Assembly: GCA_018401565.1 (NCBI GenBank)
Contig: JAGYKS010000025.1
Span: forward strand, 457,960 to 521,959
Source: Acidimicrobiales bacterium
GTDB taxonomy: Bacteria; Actinomycetota; Acidimicrobiia; Acidimicrobiales; Acidimicrobilacustridaceae
DNA length: 64,000 nucleotides
Direction of reading: 5' to 3'
In this document: positions 1-8,184 of the stretch, one piece after another
Position numbering within the stretch: the stretch's first letter is position 1
Layout: every line of letters begins with the position of its first letter
Position numbers and translations under genes: made by a program
Notes under the pieces: generated by a model
Seen by the model: only the letters and a program-made list of their open reading frames with translations
Told to the model about the DNA's origin: nothing
Databases searched by the model: none

Positions 1-24
1 ACCTAAGGCGCCGACGCCGGTTCC

Positions 25-849
25 TCAGGCCGCCGGCACGGAGTTGGTCACGATGCTCACCGGCACGCCGAGCGGCAGGCCCAGTACCTCGACGATGTAA
101 TCGATGTCGGAGTTGCGCAGCCGGATGCACCCCGCTGACACCTGCTGGCCGATCAGGTCGGGCTCGTTGGTGCCGTGGATGCCGAGCTGACCGGGCCCAC
201 CGTTGAAGCTTTCGAACACCTCGGAAAACCCCGACAGACCGTAGGCGTAGGTGCCGTACACGGTGCTGGCATCGGGGGGCTTGAGCAGTTCGGTTGTGTA
301 ATAGAGCCCGCCGGGAGTGGGGGCGTTTTCGCGGGCCACGCCGATGTCGGTTTCGAACACCACGACGTCGTTTTTGTACACCTTGAGGGTGAAGTCGTCG
401 AGCAGGGCTTCGATGCGCCACGGGTGGGTGGTGAGGTCCACAGCGTCAGACTGGATCCAGCCGGTGCTCCCGTTGGGCCTGATGGGCAGGTAGACCTGCA
501 CCCACCCGTCGACCTGATCGGCCACCAGCATCACCAGCGGGATGGACACCGGCGGGTCGGTGTCCAGCGGGCGGGGGTTGGGCAGGGTGGCCACCACCTC
601 GGCACCGGCGTCGGGACCGGCCCGGAACTCCAGATCCCCGACCGTTGATGCCGTGGCCACCAGTGAGGTGCCCGGTGCCTCGACCGGCGCCGCTCCGGCG
701 GGGACGGTGACATCGGTGTTCAGCGTCGGCCGGGCGTTGTCGTCGGCGCACGCCGAACCGACCAGGCCCAGCACCAGCATCGAGACCACTGCCAACGCCC
801 GCAGACGGGTGGCGGGACGCAGCCGCAAGGGTGAGGACGTTGTGTGCAT
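25..849 (-). CDS. L,D-transpeptidase (YkuD family), exported
   Basis: Predicted cell-wall enzyme that makes 3-3 peptidoglycan cross-links outside the membrane. The 274-residue product has a basic N-terminus and a hydrophobic segment ending in Cys34; the sequence before that Cys (VGSAC) is a poor lipobox, so it may be a lipoprotein or simply secreted. Residues about 70-135 look like an SH3-type wall-binding module, and about 143-268 form the YkuD domain with the catalytic signature His225-Gly-Thr ... Ser-Ala-Gly-Cys241-Ile-Arg. A paralogue with the same layout lies at 56251-57129. A -10 element TAGGGT sits 8 bases before the ATG, suggesting leaderless transcription. The family call is firm; the exact substrate is inferred. 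Confidence 0.9.
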   Translation of the reverse strand: MHTTSSPLRLRPATRLRALAVVSMLVLGLVGSACADDNARPTLNTDVTVPAGAAPVEAPGTSLVATASTVGDLEFRAGPDAGAEVVATLPNPRPLDTDPPVSIPLVMLVADQVDGWVQVYLPIRPNGSTGWIQSDAVDLTTHPWRIEALLDDFTLKVYKNDVVVFETDIGVARENAPTPGGLYYTTELLKPPDASTVYGTYAYGLSGFSEVFESFNGGPGQLGIHGTNEPDLIGQQVSAGCIRLRNSDIDYIVEVLGLPLGVPVSIVTNSVPAA

Positions 850-857
850 GGCCTGAG

Positions 858-863
858 ACCCTA
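858..863 (-). promoter_or_regulatory. -10 element of the L,D-transpeptidase gene
   Basis: TAGGGT on the minus strand, 8 bases before the ATG at 849; spacing suits a leaderless transcript. Confidence 0.55.
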
Positions 864-881
864 CCTGCGAACACGGGTCAA

Positions 882-2537
882 TCAGGGTGCACCCGGTGGG
901 GCGGGTGACGGCGACGGAGCGGGCGGTGGCCGGTCGGTGGGGTTGATGTCCTCAAGTTCCCGATGGGCGGTTTCGGGGTACGCCACCACGATCAGCACCA
1001 CCACAACCAGCGGACCCAGCGCCAGCAGGGCCATGGCCGGAGGCAATCCCCCCAGCGCATCGCTGAGCAACCCGGCGGTGAGCAGGCCAACCACGGCGCC
1101 AGATACTGCGGCCAGGTTGATGCCGCCGTTGGCCGATCCCCGTGAGGCGGTGGGGAACAACTCGGGGCCGTACACACCGAGTGCCGGAACGGCAGCCGCC
1201 CCAATCACCGCCCCCAGCGCCGACCACACCCAGATCCAGCTGCCCGTGGCGACGAACATGGCCACGGTGAACGCCACCCCGCCGAAGATCGCCACTGCCC
1301 CCACCACCCTGCGCCCGCGGGTGTCGGCCAGTCGGCCACCGACGATGATGCCAATCACCCCGGGGGTGTTGGTCAACAGGGTGAACAGCGTGATGGTGAG
1401 CGCCGAGTAGCCGCGCTCGGTTCGCAGGTACTCGTTGAGCAGTTGCGAGGCCGGAGTGGTGAACAGCGCCAGCAGCATGGCGCTGGCGGCCAGCAGGACG
1501 AACCGGCGGCGGTTGGCCGAGCGCTCGGCGCGCGTGCGTCGCACCGGGGGCGCGGCGGTGTGGGACTTGGCGGCCGCTGCGGGACCACTTGCCTGGAACC
1601 GCCGGGTCTCGCCCAGCTTGCTGGCCTGACGCCACACCGCCGGAGCGAACAGCAGGGGCACCAGGTACAGCAACCTCCATCCGCCGGGCCCGATGTCGGC
1701 CAGCGGCAGCACGGCCACACACATCCCGGCACCGAGTGCCCCCGTCATGGCCAGCACCGACACGGCGAACGCCCGCGACCCCGCCGGCATCTCCTCGATG
1801 GCGTAGATGCCGATCACGATGGCCATGGCCGTTGACGCCGTGCGGGCGGCGGTCTGGCTGATGCCCAGCCACGCCAGGTCGGGCACCAGTGCCCCGGTGG
1901 CGGCCAGCACGCACGCTGCCACCGCCGACCACAACAGCACCGAGCGTCGACCCCGGCGGTCGGCAATGGCCACCACCCCCAGCGCCAGCAACGCCGCCAG
2001 ACGCACCGAGGCCAGCATGGTGCTCAAGGCGGTGTCCGAACTTGCGAACTGGGCCTTGGCAAAGGTGTTGGTCTGGGTGAGCAGGGTGCCGAGGTAGCCG
2101 GCGGCCATCGACAGCATGCACAGTCGGGACAGCGCAGCGGCGGTGACGGCGTCGAGGCGGTCAGGCGTGAGCCACCACAACGAGCGTCGCTGGGCGGCAG
2201 GTCGCACCACGGCACGGCGCACCAGGGGCGTGAACATGACGTGCCAGACCGGCAACGCCAAACGGAACGAGATGGTCTCGGTGACCTCCACGCTGTCGTC
2301 TGCACTGGCGGACGCCAGCGGGCGGACGTCCACGGTGCGGTCCCACGCCGTGAACGGGCCGTGGGCCAGGGAAAAGTGGGTGACCGTCGACGGCCCATCA
2401 CCGGCCTGTTGGGTTCCGGCCGACTCGGCCACCAGGTCGTCACGGGCGGTGCACAGGCGCTCGGCGCCGGCGTGGTCGGTGACGGTGATCGAAGTGACAG
2501 TCGGCACGTGGTGCTCCCCGACGCGGTGCTCGGACAC
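882..2537 (-). CDS. MFS transporter with N-terminal soluble extension
   Basis: Major facilitator superfamily protein of 551 residues starting at GTG. The MFS core (about residues 135-530) has 12 likely membrane segments and the cytoplasmic loop motif GRLADTRGRR between segments in the second half (seen near residue 403), typical of MFS loop 2-3/8-9 motifs, and PETAHRELEDI at the C-terminus resembles sugar/metabolite porter endings. The first about 130 residues are soluble, with alternating hydrophobic pattern suggesting a beta-rich domain; I do not recognise it with certainty (an SRPBCC-like fold is possible). The C-terminus is Pro-rich. Substrate cannot be told. It diverges from murA, and the two promoters overlap at 2555-2562. 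Confidence 0.75.
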   Translation of the reverse strand: MSEHRVGEHHVPTVTSITVTDHAGAERLCTARDDLVAESAGTQQAGDGPSTVTHFSLAHGPFTAWDRTVDVRPLASASADDSVEVTETISFRLALPVWHVMFTPLVRRAVVRPAAQRRSLWWLTPDRLDAVTAAALSRLCMLSMAAGYLGTLLTQTNTFAKAQFASSDTALSTMLASVRLAALLALGVVAIADRRGRRSVLLWSAVAACVLAATGALVPDLAWLGISQTAARTASTAMAIVIGIYAIEEMPAGSRAFAVSVLAMTGALGAGMCVAVLPLADIGPGGWRLLYLVPLLFAPAVWRQASKLGETRRFQASGPAAAAKSHTAAPPVRRTRAERSANRRRFVLLAASAMLLALFTTPASQLLNEYLRTERGYSALTITLFTLLTNTPGVIGIIVGGRLADTRGRRVVGAVAIFGGVAFTVAMFVATGSWIWVWSALGAVIGAAAVPALGVYGPELFPTASRGSANGGINLAAVSGAVVGLLTAGLLSDALGGLPPAMALLALGPLVVVVLIVVAYPETAHRELEDINPTDRPPPAPSPSPAPPGAP

Positions 2538-2554
2538 CGGGTCGCTCGCAGCGG

Positions 2555-2562
2555 AGCATACT
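2555..2562. promoter_or_regulatory. overlapping divergent -10 elements (MFS gene and murA)
   Basis: AGCATACT reads as CATACT on the plus strand (2557-2562), 6 bases before a murA GTG at 2569, and as TATGCT on the minus strand (2555-2560), 17 bases before the MFS GTG. The two promoters would exclude each other. Confidence 0.5.
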
Positions 2563-2568
2563 TAGGTG

Positions 2569-3822
2569 GTGCACAGCCTCCGTATCCGGCCCGGCGGGGC
2601 CCTGCATGGCCGCATCCGGGTGGGTGGCGCCAAGAACTCGGTGCTCAAGCTGATGGCGGCCACCATCCTTGCCCGTGGCACCCACGTGCTGCACAACGTC
2701 CCGCGCATCAGCGACGTGGACTACATGGCCGAGTTGCTGCGCTCCATGGGCCTTTCGGTGCAGTGGCTGGGGCCCGACAGCATGGAGATCGTCCGGCCCG
2801 ACGCCATCGTGTCCGAGGCCCCCTACGAACTTGTCGAACGCATGCGGGCATCGATCGTGGTGCTGGGCCCGCTGCTGGCCAGTGAGGGGATGGCACGCGT
2901 GGCGCTGCCCGGGGGCGACGACTTCGGACCCCGCCCCATCGACATGCACCTGCGGGCGCTTGAGGACCTTGGAGTCCGGTTCACCACCTCACACGGTTTC
3001 GTGGAGGCCACCACCGACCAACTGGTGGGCGCCAACCTGCTGCTGGAGTTCCCGAGTGTGGGCGCCACCGAGAACGCCATGATGGCCGGTGTGCTGGCCA
3101 CCGGCACCACCGTGATCGACAACGCCGCCCGTGAACCCGAGATCGCCGACCTGGCCAACTTCCTCAATGCCATGGGCGGCTCGGTCACCGGGGCGGGCTC
3201 ATCGACGGTGGTGATCGAGGGCGTCACGTCGTTGCATCCCGCCACCCACGAGGTGATCCCCGACCGCATCGAGGCGGCCACGTTCCTGGCTGCCATCGGG
3301 GTGGCCGGTGGTGAGGTGGTGGTGGAGCGGGCCCGTATCGACCACATGGAGATGCTCGTCACCAAACTGGTGGACATGGGCATGACCATCGACCAGACGC
3401 CTGAGGGCCTGGCGGTGTGTGGGCCCGAGCGCCTGCGTTCGGTGGACGTGGCCACCCTGCCGTACCCCGGCATCGCCACCGACTACAAGCCCATGCTGGT
3501 GGCGATGCTGGCCACCGCCGACGGGGTGGGCATCGTGACCGAGAACCTGTTTGCCGGCCGGTTCCGCTACATCGACGAACTGGTGCGCATGGGTGCCGAC
3601 ATCCGCACCGAGGGTCATCACGCCGTGGTGCGGGGCCTGCCTCAGCTGTCGGGTGCACCGGTGAAGGCTCCCGACATCCGGGCCGGGGCGGCGCTGGCGG
3701 TGGCGGCGCTGGCCGCCGAAGGTGAGACCATCATCTCCGGGGCCGACCACATCGAGCGGGGCTACGAGCATTTCGTGGACAAGCTGTCGGGTATCGGCGT
3801 GGACATCGCCGTGGCGCAATGA
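2569..3822 (+). CDS. murA: UDP-N-acetylglucosamine 1-carboxyvinyltransferase MurA
   Basis: First committed step of peptidoglycan synthesis in the cytoplasm: transfers enolpyruvate from PEP to UDP-GlcNAc. The 417-residue product aligns over the whole EPSP-synthase-like fold, with the N-terminal GGAKN motif (residues 18-22) and the C-terminal GYEHFVDKLSGIG helix. In the catalytic loop the usual Cys of PGGC is Asp117 (PGGD, codon at 2917-2919), the substitution known from mycobacteria to give intrinsic fosfomycin resistance. Two GTG codons (2566, 2569) could start it; 2569 is preferred because CATACT lies exactly 6 bases upstream, as at other leaderless genes here. The divergent MFS gene shares the promoter region. 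Confidence 0.96.
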   Translation: MHSLRIRPGGALHGRIRVGGAKNSVLKLMAATILARGTHVLHNVPRISDVDYMAELLRSMGLSVQWLGPDSMEIVRPDAIVSEAPYELVERMRASIVVLGPLLASEGMARVALPGGDDFGPRPIDMHLRALEDLGVRFTTSHGFVEATTDQLVGANLLLEFPSVGATENAMMAGVLATGTTVIDNAAREPEIADLANFLNAMGGSVTGAGSSTVVIEGVTSLHPATHEVIPDRIEAATFLAAIGVAGGEVVVERARIDHMEMLVTKLVDMGMTIDQTPEGLAVCGPERLRSVDVATLPYPGIATDYKPMLVAMLATADGVGIVTENLFAGRFRYIDELVRMGADIRTEGHHAVVRGLPQLSGAPVKAPDIRAGAALAVAALAAEGETIISGADHIERGYEHFVDKLSGIGVDIAVAQ

Positions 3823-3964
3823 CGCCCGGCGGCGGCTCAGGCCCAGTTGCAGGCACCTGTGTGCCCTGTGTGCCGGTTGGGCCCTGTGTGCCCAGTGTGG
3901 TTGTGATCGCGCCGGCGGCGCGGCACGATGGTGGTCCCGGTCGTCGACGGTGAGTGGAGTGGCA

Positions 3965-4231
3965 ATGCGTGCAGAGGTGGAGAAGGTCCTCGAGGCCATC
4001 CGGCCGGCCATCCAGGCCGACAAGGGTGACATCATCCTGCGCGACGTCGACGTGGACACCGGCCTGGTGTCAGTCGAGCTCACCGGTGCCTGTGTGTCGT
4101 GTCCTGCGTCCACACTGACGCTCAAGGCCGGCGTGGAGCGGATCCTCAAGGACCGTGTGCCCGGTGTGACCGAGGTGCGCAACGTGGGTGAGACGCTGGC
4201 CGAGGTCAGCGAGAGCCCCGTCAGTCTCTGA
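3965..4231 (+). CDS. NifU C-terminal-domain Fe-S scaffold protein
   Basis: Small (88 residues) protein consisting only of the NifU C-terminal (Nfu) domain, which carries or delivers an Fe-S cluster in the cytoplasm. The cluster-binding CxxC is Cys43-Val-Ser-Cys46. The start chosen is the ATG with GGAG 5-9 bases upstream; reading frame is open further upstream but the extension does not resemble the family. It sits 140 bp after murA and 29 bp before meaB. The upstream spacer (3840-3900) carries three copies of CCTGTGTGCC. iscS lies 4 kb away, so both a sulfur donor and a carrier are encoded in the region. Confidence 0.88.
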   Translation: MRAEVEKVLEAIRPAIQADKGDIILRDVDVDTGLVSVELTGACVSCPASTLTLKAGVERILKDRVPGVTEVRNVGETLAEVSESPVSL

Positions 4232-4247
4232 GTCACCGGTTACGCCG

Positions 4248-4253
4248 TAGTCT
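4248..4253 (+). promoter_or_regulatory. -10 element of meaB
   Basis: TAGTCT followed by 7 bases and then the GTG start at 4261; leaderless arrangement. Confidence 0.55.
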
Positions 4254-4260
4254 CGTCGTC

Positions 4261-5301
4261 GTGGCAGCGCGTACCCGCAATCCCGATGAGCTGGTGGATC
4301 TGGCCCGTGGTGGTGACCGGTCGGCGCTGGCCCGGTTGCTGTCATTGGTGGAACAAGGTGGCGACTCGGCCCGGGCCGTTGGGCGCCGCACCCACCAGCT
4401 TGGTGGCAGCGCCTACACCGTGGGCATCACCGGGGCTCCCGGGGCCGGCAAGTCCACCCTCACCAACGCCATGGTCTCGACCCTGCGTGCCGGTGGCGAC
4501 CGGGTGGGGGTGCTGGCCATCGATCCGTCGTCCCCGTTCACCGGCGGTGCCATCCTGGGCGACCGGGTGCGCATGGGCGACCACGTGCTGGACGAAGGTG
4601 TGTTCATCCGGTCCATGGCCACCCGCGGTCATCTCGGCGGTCTGGCCCTGGCCGCCCCCGAGGCGGTGCGGGTGCTGGACGCCGCCGGCTACCCGTGGGT
4701 GATTCTTGAGACCGTCGGGGTGGGGCAGGTGGAAGTCGAGGTTGTGGGCACCGCCGACACCACCGTGGTGGTGGTCAACCCGGGATGGGGTGACAGCGTG
4801 CAGGCCAACAAGGCCGGTCTCATGGAGATCGCCGATGTGTTCGTCATCAACAAGGCCGACCGCCCCGGAGCCGACAGCACCCGCCGTGACCTCGAGCAGA
4901 TGCTGGACCTGTCGGTGCACGACCACGATGACCTGGGTGGACACGACGTCGGCGGACACGACGTGAGCGGACATGACGTGAGCGCACCCGACGCCGGCAA
5001 GCAGGCGTCGTGGCGTCCGCCGGTGGTGTCCACCGTTGCCTCAACCGGTGCCGGTGTGGACGAACTCGTCGCCGCCATCGCCGCCCACCGCACCCACCTG
5101 GAGACTGGCGACGGACTCGAACGCAGACGACATCGTCGACTCGACGACGAATTGCACCGCATCATTGCCGAGCGGCTCCGTCAGCGTGCCCGCGCCCTCG
5201 GTCAGGGTGAAGCCTTTGACCGGGCCCGTGAACTCGTGGTGACCCGGAAACTTGACCCGTGGTCGGCCACCGACGCACTGCTGGGGGAAACCGCCGACTG
5301 A
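4261..5301 (+). CDS. meaB: methylmalonyl-CoA mutase-associated GTPase MeaB (ArgK family)
   Basis: G3E-type P-loop GTPase that protects or loads the B12-dependent methylmalonyl-CoA mutase. 346 residues, GTG start. Visible motifs: Walker A GAPGAGKS at residues 58-65, and NKAD at about 198-201 for guanine recognition. The mutase itself is not in this window. An unusual His/Asp/Gly-rich insertion follows the NKAD region (about residues 227-246), built from a 15-bp DNA repeat (GGHDV, GGHDV, SGHDV, S..); it is absent from typical MeaB and probably forms a surface loop. The gene converges on mscL. Confidence 0.93.
   Translation: MAARTRNPDELVDLARGGDRSALARLLSLVEQGGDSARAVGRRTHQLGGSAYTVGITGAPGAGKSTLTNAMVSTLRAGGDRVGVLAIDPSSPFTGGAILGDRVRMGDHVLDEGVFIRSMATRGHLGGLALAAPEAVRVLDAAGYPWVILETVGVGQVEVEVVGTADTTVVVVNPGWGDSVQANKAGLMEIADVFVINKADRPGADSTRRDLEQMLDLSVHDHDDLGGHDVGGHDVSGHDVSAPDAGKQASWRPPVVSTVASTGAGVDELVAAIAAHRTHLETGDGLERRRHRRLDDELHRIIAERLRQRARALGQGEAFDRARELVVTRKLDPWSATDALLGETAD
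4939..4998 (+). repeat. 15-bp in-frame tandem repeat in meaB
   Basis: Four units of 15 bp (first GGACACGACGTCGGC), the last diverged, encoding GHDVG/S pentapeptides inside meaB. Confidence 0.85.
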
Positions 5302-5325
5302 CCTGACGTCCGGTTCGCAGCCACG

Positions 5326-5400
5326 TGTTGCCGGAAACCAGGTTCGCGGAAACCAGGTTGCCCGAAACCAGGTTGCCCGACATCAGATCGGTTGAAATCA
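5326..5400 (-). repeat. 15-bp tandem array starting at the mscL stop codon
   Basis: Five 15-bp units read on the minus strand, the first starting with the mscL stop TGA (5400-5398). Units begin TGA, TGA, TGG, TGG, TGG; e.g. TGATGTCGGGCAACC. The second unit gives an in-frame reserve stop four codons after the first. The array fills the space between convergent meaB and mscL. Confidence 0.9.
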
Positions 5401-5784
5401 GGCGTCTTTGCGCAGCTCGGCGAGGATGTCGCGCAGTACGTCGATTTCGGTTGCCTCGTCTTCTTCTTCGGCTTCTTCCTTGCGCCGCAGGTTTTGCATG
5501 GCGCTGAGTCCCTTGACGACGGCGAAGATCACGACAGCGACGATCAAAAACGAGATGATCGAGTCGATGAAGGCCCCGTAGCGGATGACGCCCTCGCCGA
5601 TGGTGAAGGTGAGGTCGCCGAGTGACGGCTGGCCGCCGATGGCGCCGAGGAGCCCGCCGAAGATGTTCTCGGTGAAGCTGGTGATCACCGCACCGAACGC
5701 AGCACCGATGAGCACGGCCACGGCCAGATCAATGACGTTGCCGCGGTTGATGAAGTCCTTGAACTCGCTGAGCAGACCCTTCAT
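5398..5784 (-). CDS. mscL: large-conductance mechanosensitive channel MscL
   Basis: Membrane channel that opens on hypo-osmotic stress. 128 residues, the normal length. The N-terminal amphipathic helix (residues 1-13, MKGLLSEFKDFIN) is followed by RGNVIDLAVAVLIGAAFG, the conserved first pore helix, a short periplasmic loop, a second membrane segment (about 70-92) and an acidic cytoplasmic helix with a Glu-rich stretch. The minus-strand leader contains GGAAGG about 15 and GGATAGG a few bases upstream of ATG. The gene converges on meaB, and its stop codon is the first base of a 15-bp repeat array. Confidence 0.95.
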   Translation of the reverse strand: MKGLLSEFKDFINRGNVIDLAVAVLIGAAFGAVITSFTENIFGGLLGAIGGQPSLGDLTFTIGEGVIRYGAFIDSIISFLIVAVVIFAVVKGLSAMQNLRRKEEAEEEDEATEIDVLRDILAELRKDA

Positions 5785-5842
5785 GACCTATCCCGCCTTC
5801 CAAACTTTCCGCCGGTGTGATGACCCGAACCTTAGCGAACGG

Positions 5843-5848
5843 TAGGGT
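5843..5848 (+). promoter_or_regulatory. -10 element of the enoyl-CoA hydratase gene
   Basis: TAGGGT, 8 bases before the ATG at 5857. Confidence 0.55.
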
Positions 5849-5856
5849 CTGCGGCC

Positions 5857-6654
5857 ATGAGCGCATCTTGGTCTGACACCACCGAAATTCTTGTCCACCT
5901 TACCCGCACCGACGACGGGGTGGCGCTGGTGGAGATCAGCCACGGCAAGGCCAACACCCTGTCGACCGCAGTGTTGGCCCAGCTCGCCGACGTGGCCGCT
6001 GAGCTCACGGCCACGCCAGCTGGAGCGGTGCTGATTACCGGACGGGGGCGGATGTTTGCCGCCGGTGCCGAAATCAGTGAGTTCGGCGGGCCCAACGAGG
6101 CCGCCGTGATCGCCGAGGGGTTCCACCGTGCCCTTGATGCGGTGGCGGCCATCCCGTCGGTGGTGGTGGCTGCCGTCAACGGGTATGCCCTTGGCGGCGG
6201 GTGCGAGCTGGCGCTGGCCTGTGACCTGCGCGTGGCGGCCGACAACGCCAAATTGGGCCAGCCCGAGATCCTGCTGGGCATCATTCCCGGCGGTGGCGGG
6301 ACCAGCGGCTGGCCCGGTTGGTCGGCCCGGCCCGAGCCAAGGACCTGATCCTCACCGGCCGGCAGGTGGCAGCCGACGAGGCGTTGGCCATGGGTCTGGT
6401 GGACCGGGTCGTGCCGGCCGAGTCGCTGCGCGACGAGGCCATGGCGCTGGTGGCACAGGCTGGCTGCCGGACCCCGGCGGGCTCACGCCCTGGCCAAGCA
6501 CGCCATCGATGCCGGGCTCGACGGGTCCCTCGCCGACGGTCTGGTGCTCGAACGCCGGGTGTTCACCGAGGTGTTCGCCACCTCCGATGCCGCCATCGGG
6601 GTGGCCAGCTTCCTCGAACACGGCCCCGGCAAAGCGGAGTTCACCGGCAGCTGA
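5857..6654 (+). CDS. enoyl-CoA hydratase/isomerase (two apparent frameshifts)
   Basis: Crotonase-fold enzyme acting on acyl-CoA double bonds, probably in fatty-acid or branched-chain degradation. The first part reads through the oxyanion-hole motif [10 protein letters not shown] and the conserved [13 protein letters not shown] stretch, then the frame is lost in what should be [13 protein letters not shown]: one C is missing near 6302 (ACCAG for ACCCAG). A second indel, an extra G near 6466, restores the original frame, and the tail [14 protein letters not shown]...[11 protein letters not shown] follows to the stop. Corrected, the protein is 265 residues, normal for the family. Both lesions look like sequence errors, but a true pseudogene cannot be excluded. 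Confidence 0.8.
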
Positions 6655-6722
6655 CTCGGGTTTGCCGTTGCGGTGACGCCCGGCCCGGCCTGCGCAGGTG
6701 CCGGGCACGGTGGCGTGACCGG

Positions 6723-6728
6723 TACGGT
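6723..6728 (+). promoter_or_regulatory. -10 element of the rhomboid gene
   Basis: TACGGT, 7 bases before GTG 6736; this supports GTG 6736 over the upstream GTG at 6673. Confidence 0.5.
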
Positions 6729-6735
6729 TCACGGC

Positions 6736-7628
6736 GTGGATGCATCGCCGGTGGTCACCTGTTACCGCCACGCCGACCGGCGTGCCGGTGTGGCCTGTCA
6801 ACGTTGCGGCCGTCCGATCTGCCCGGAGTGCATGGTGCCAGCGTCGGTGGGGTTCCACTGCCCGGCGTGCACCGCCGGTGCCAGCAGCGCACAGGTGGCC
6901 CGTCCCCTGGCCCCAGCTGACCCCATCGCCACCAAGGTGCTCATGGGCGTGAACGTGGTCGCCTTCGTGCTCATGATCGCCGCCTCGGGCAACCCCCAGG
7001 CCGCCCTGCAAAGTGGGGTGGTTCGGTGGTGGCCGACTTCGGTCTCATCGGGTACCCCGCCTTTGCCCCCCCGGGTCTGCCGTTCGGCGTGGCCGGCGGC
7101 GAGTGGTGGCGACTGTTCACCGGCGGCTTCCTGCACGGGGGGTTGCTGCACCTCGGGTTCAACATGCTGGTGTTGTGGCTTTTGGGTTCGCAGCTGGAGC
7201 GGGCCATGGGATGGCCCCGGTTCGTCACGCTGTACATGGCGTCGCTGCTGGCGGGGTCGTTCGGGGTGATGCTGCTCGATCCCACCGCCATGACCGTGGG
7301 GGCGTCAGGGGCCATCTTCGGGCTCATGGGCGCGGCCGTGGCCCTGCAACGGGCCTCCGGAGTGAATTGGTGGAGTTCAGGCCTGGGAACCCTGCTGGTG
7401 GTGAACCTGCTGCTCACGTTCACGATGCCGGGCATCTCGGTGGGCGGTCACGTTGGCGGTCTGCTTGGAGGCTTGCTGACCGGTATGGCCATGGTGACCG
7501 TGGACCGCAAGATGCGATCGGCGTCAGCAGCGGTGGCTGTGGGGGTGGCCATGGCCGTTGTGTTCTTCGTCGGGTCGTTGTGGGCCGCCAGCCAGTGGCA
7601 GCAACCGGTGCTCAGCTTGTTCAACTGA
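6736..7628 (+). CDS. rhomboid intramembrane serine protease with N-terminal zinc finger (apparent frameshift)
   Basis: Membrane protease that cuts substrates within or near the bilayer. The N-terminus (about residues 7-48) is a Cys/His-rich B-box-like module: CYRH, CQRC, CPEC and HCPAC, which would bind zinc in the cytoplasm. The rhomboid part has six likely membrane segments with the [15 protein letters not shown] motif, the catalytic Ser in GASGAIFG, and the catalytic His in [10 protein letters not shown]. The frame breaks at a run of four G (7015-7018); one more G would join the halves as ...[12 protein letters not shown], giving 297 residues. Zinc-finger plus rhomboid fusions are common in Actinobacteria. 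Substrates are unknown. Confidence 0.85.
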
Positions 7629-7668
7629 CAACGCTGATCGTCTGGCTGACGACGCCAACGGGTGTGGG

Positions 7669-8109
7669 TCAGGTGCCCTCGACGATGGCCTTCAGCCGCT
7701 TGAGGTTGCCTTTCCACAGCTGCTTGAGGATCACCCCACCGACCACACCGCCAACGGGTCCGCCCATCCACCACGGAAACACCAGCTTCTCGTCCCACGT
7801 GAAGGTGGTGCGCTGGTCGCCGTCGGCCAACAGCTCGAACCGGCCGGTGCCGGTCACCAACCCGGTGTGGCGCACCCCCATGATCGATCCGTCCACCCAT
7901 TCGGTGATCTCCATCACGTCGGTGAGCCGCAACGGACCCACCTTGGTGTCGCACTCAAACACGCACCCCACGCCCGATGTCTGGTCGGTGGTGAATCGGA
8001 TGGCCTCGGCATCGGCCATCCACTGCACGTGGGTGGCCACATCCTCGAGCGATGCCCACACCCTGTCGGGGGTGGCGTCGATGGTGGTCTGGACCTGGAT
8101 GCGTCCCAT
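7669..8109 (-). CDS. SRPBCC (polyketide cyclase/START-like) family protein
   Basis: Cytoplasmic 146-residue protein of the SRPBCC superfamily, a helix-grip fold with a hydrophobic ligand pocket. The opening IQVQTTIDATPDRVWASLED followed by alternating strands and the C-terminal helix (LKQLWKGNLKRLKAIVEG) are typical. Ligand and function are not predictable. TACACT stands 7 bases before the ATG on the minus strand, so a leaderless transcript is likely. The gene converges on the rhomboid gene and diverges from iscS. Confidence 0.8.
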   Translation of the reverse strand: MGRIQVQTTIDATPDRVWASLEDVATHVQWMADAEAIRFTTDQTSGVGCVFECDTKVGPLRLTDVMEITEWVDGSIMGVRHTGLVTGTGRFELLADGDQRTTFTWDEKLVFPWWMGGPVGGVVGGVILKQLWKGNLKRLKAIVEGT

Positions 8110-8116
8110 GGCGCCG

Positions 8117-8122
8117 AGTGTA
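8117..8122 (-). promoter_or_regulatory. -10 element of the SRPBCC gene
   Basis: TACACT on the minus strand, 7 bases before the ATG at 8109. Confidence 0.5.
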
Positions 8123-8172
8123 CGACTGGGGTGGCGTGCCGGTTGCCCTTCGCCGTTGGGGCCCGGTGGCCG

Positions 8173-8178
8173 TAGCCT
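8173..8178 (+). promoter_or_regulatory. -10 element of iscS-mnmA
   Basis: TAGCCT, directly followed by GTG 8179 and 6 bases before GTG 8185. By analogy with the other genes here, 8185 is the start. Confidence 0.55.
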
Positions 8179-8184
8179 GTGGAG

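Noticed and set aside
882..2121. Long antisense open frames across many genes
   Set aside because: High GC makes long open frames on the other strand; they lack domains, starts and promoters, while the sense frames have conserved motifs.
5162..5383. Pentapeptide-repeat (GNLVS) protein on the minus strand after mscL
   Set aside because: It is only the 15-bp array read as codons running into antisense meaB; no start signal and no match to pentapeptide-repeat families.
5326..5400. Possible CRISPR array (regular 15-bp units; likewise 20437 and 56198)
   Set aside because: Units are directly adjacent with no unique spacers, too short for CRISPR repeats, and no cas genes are present.
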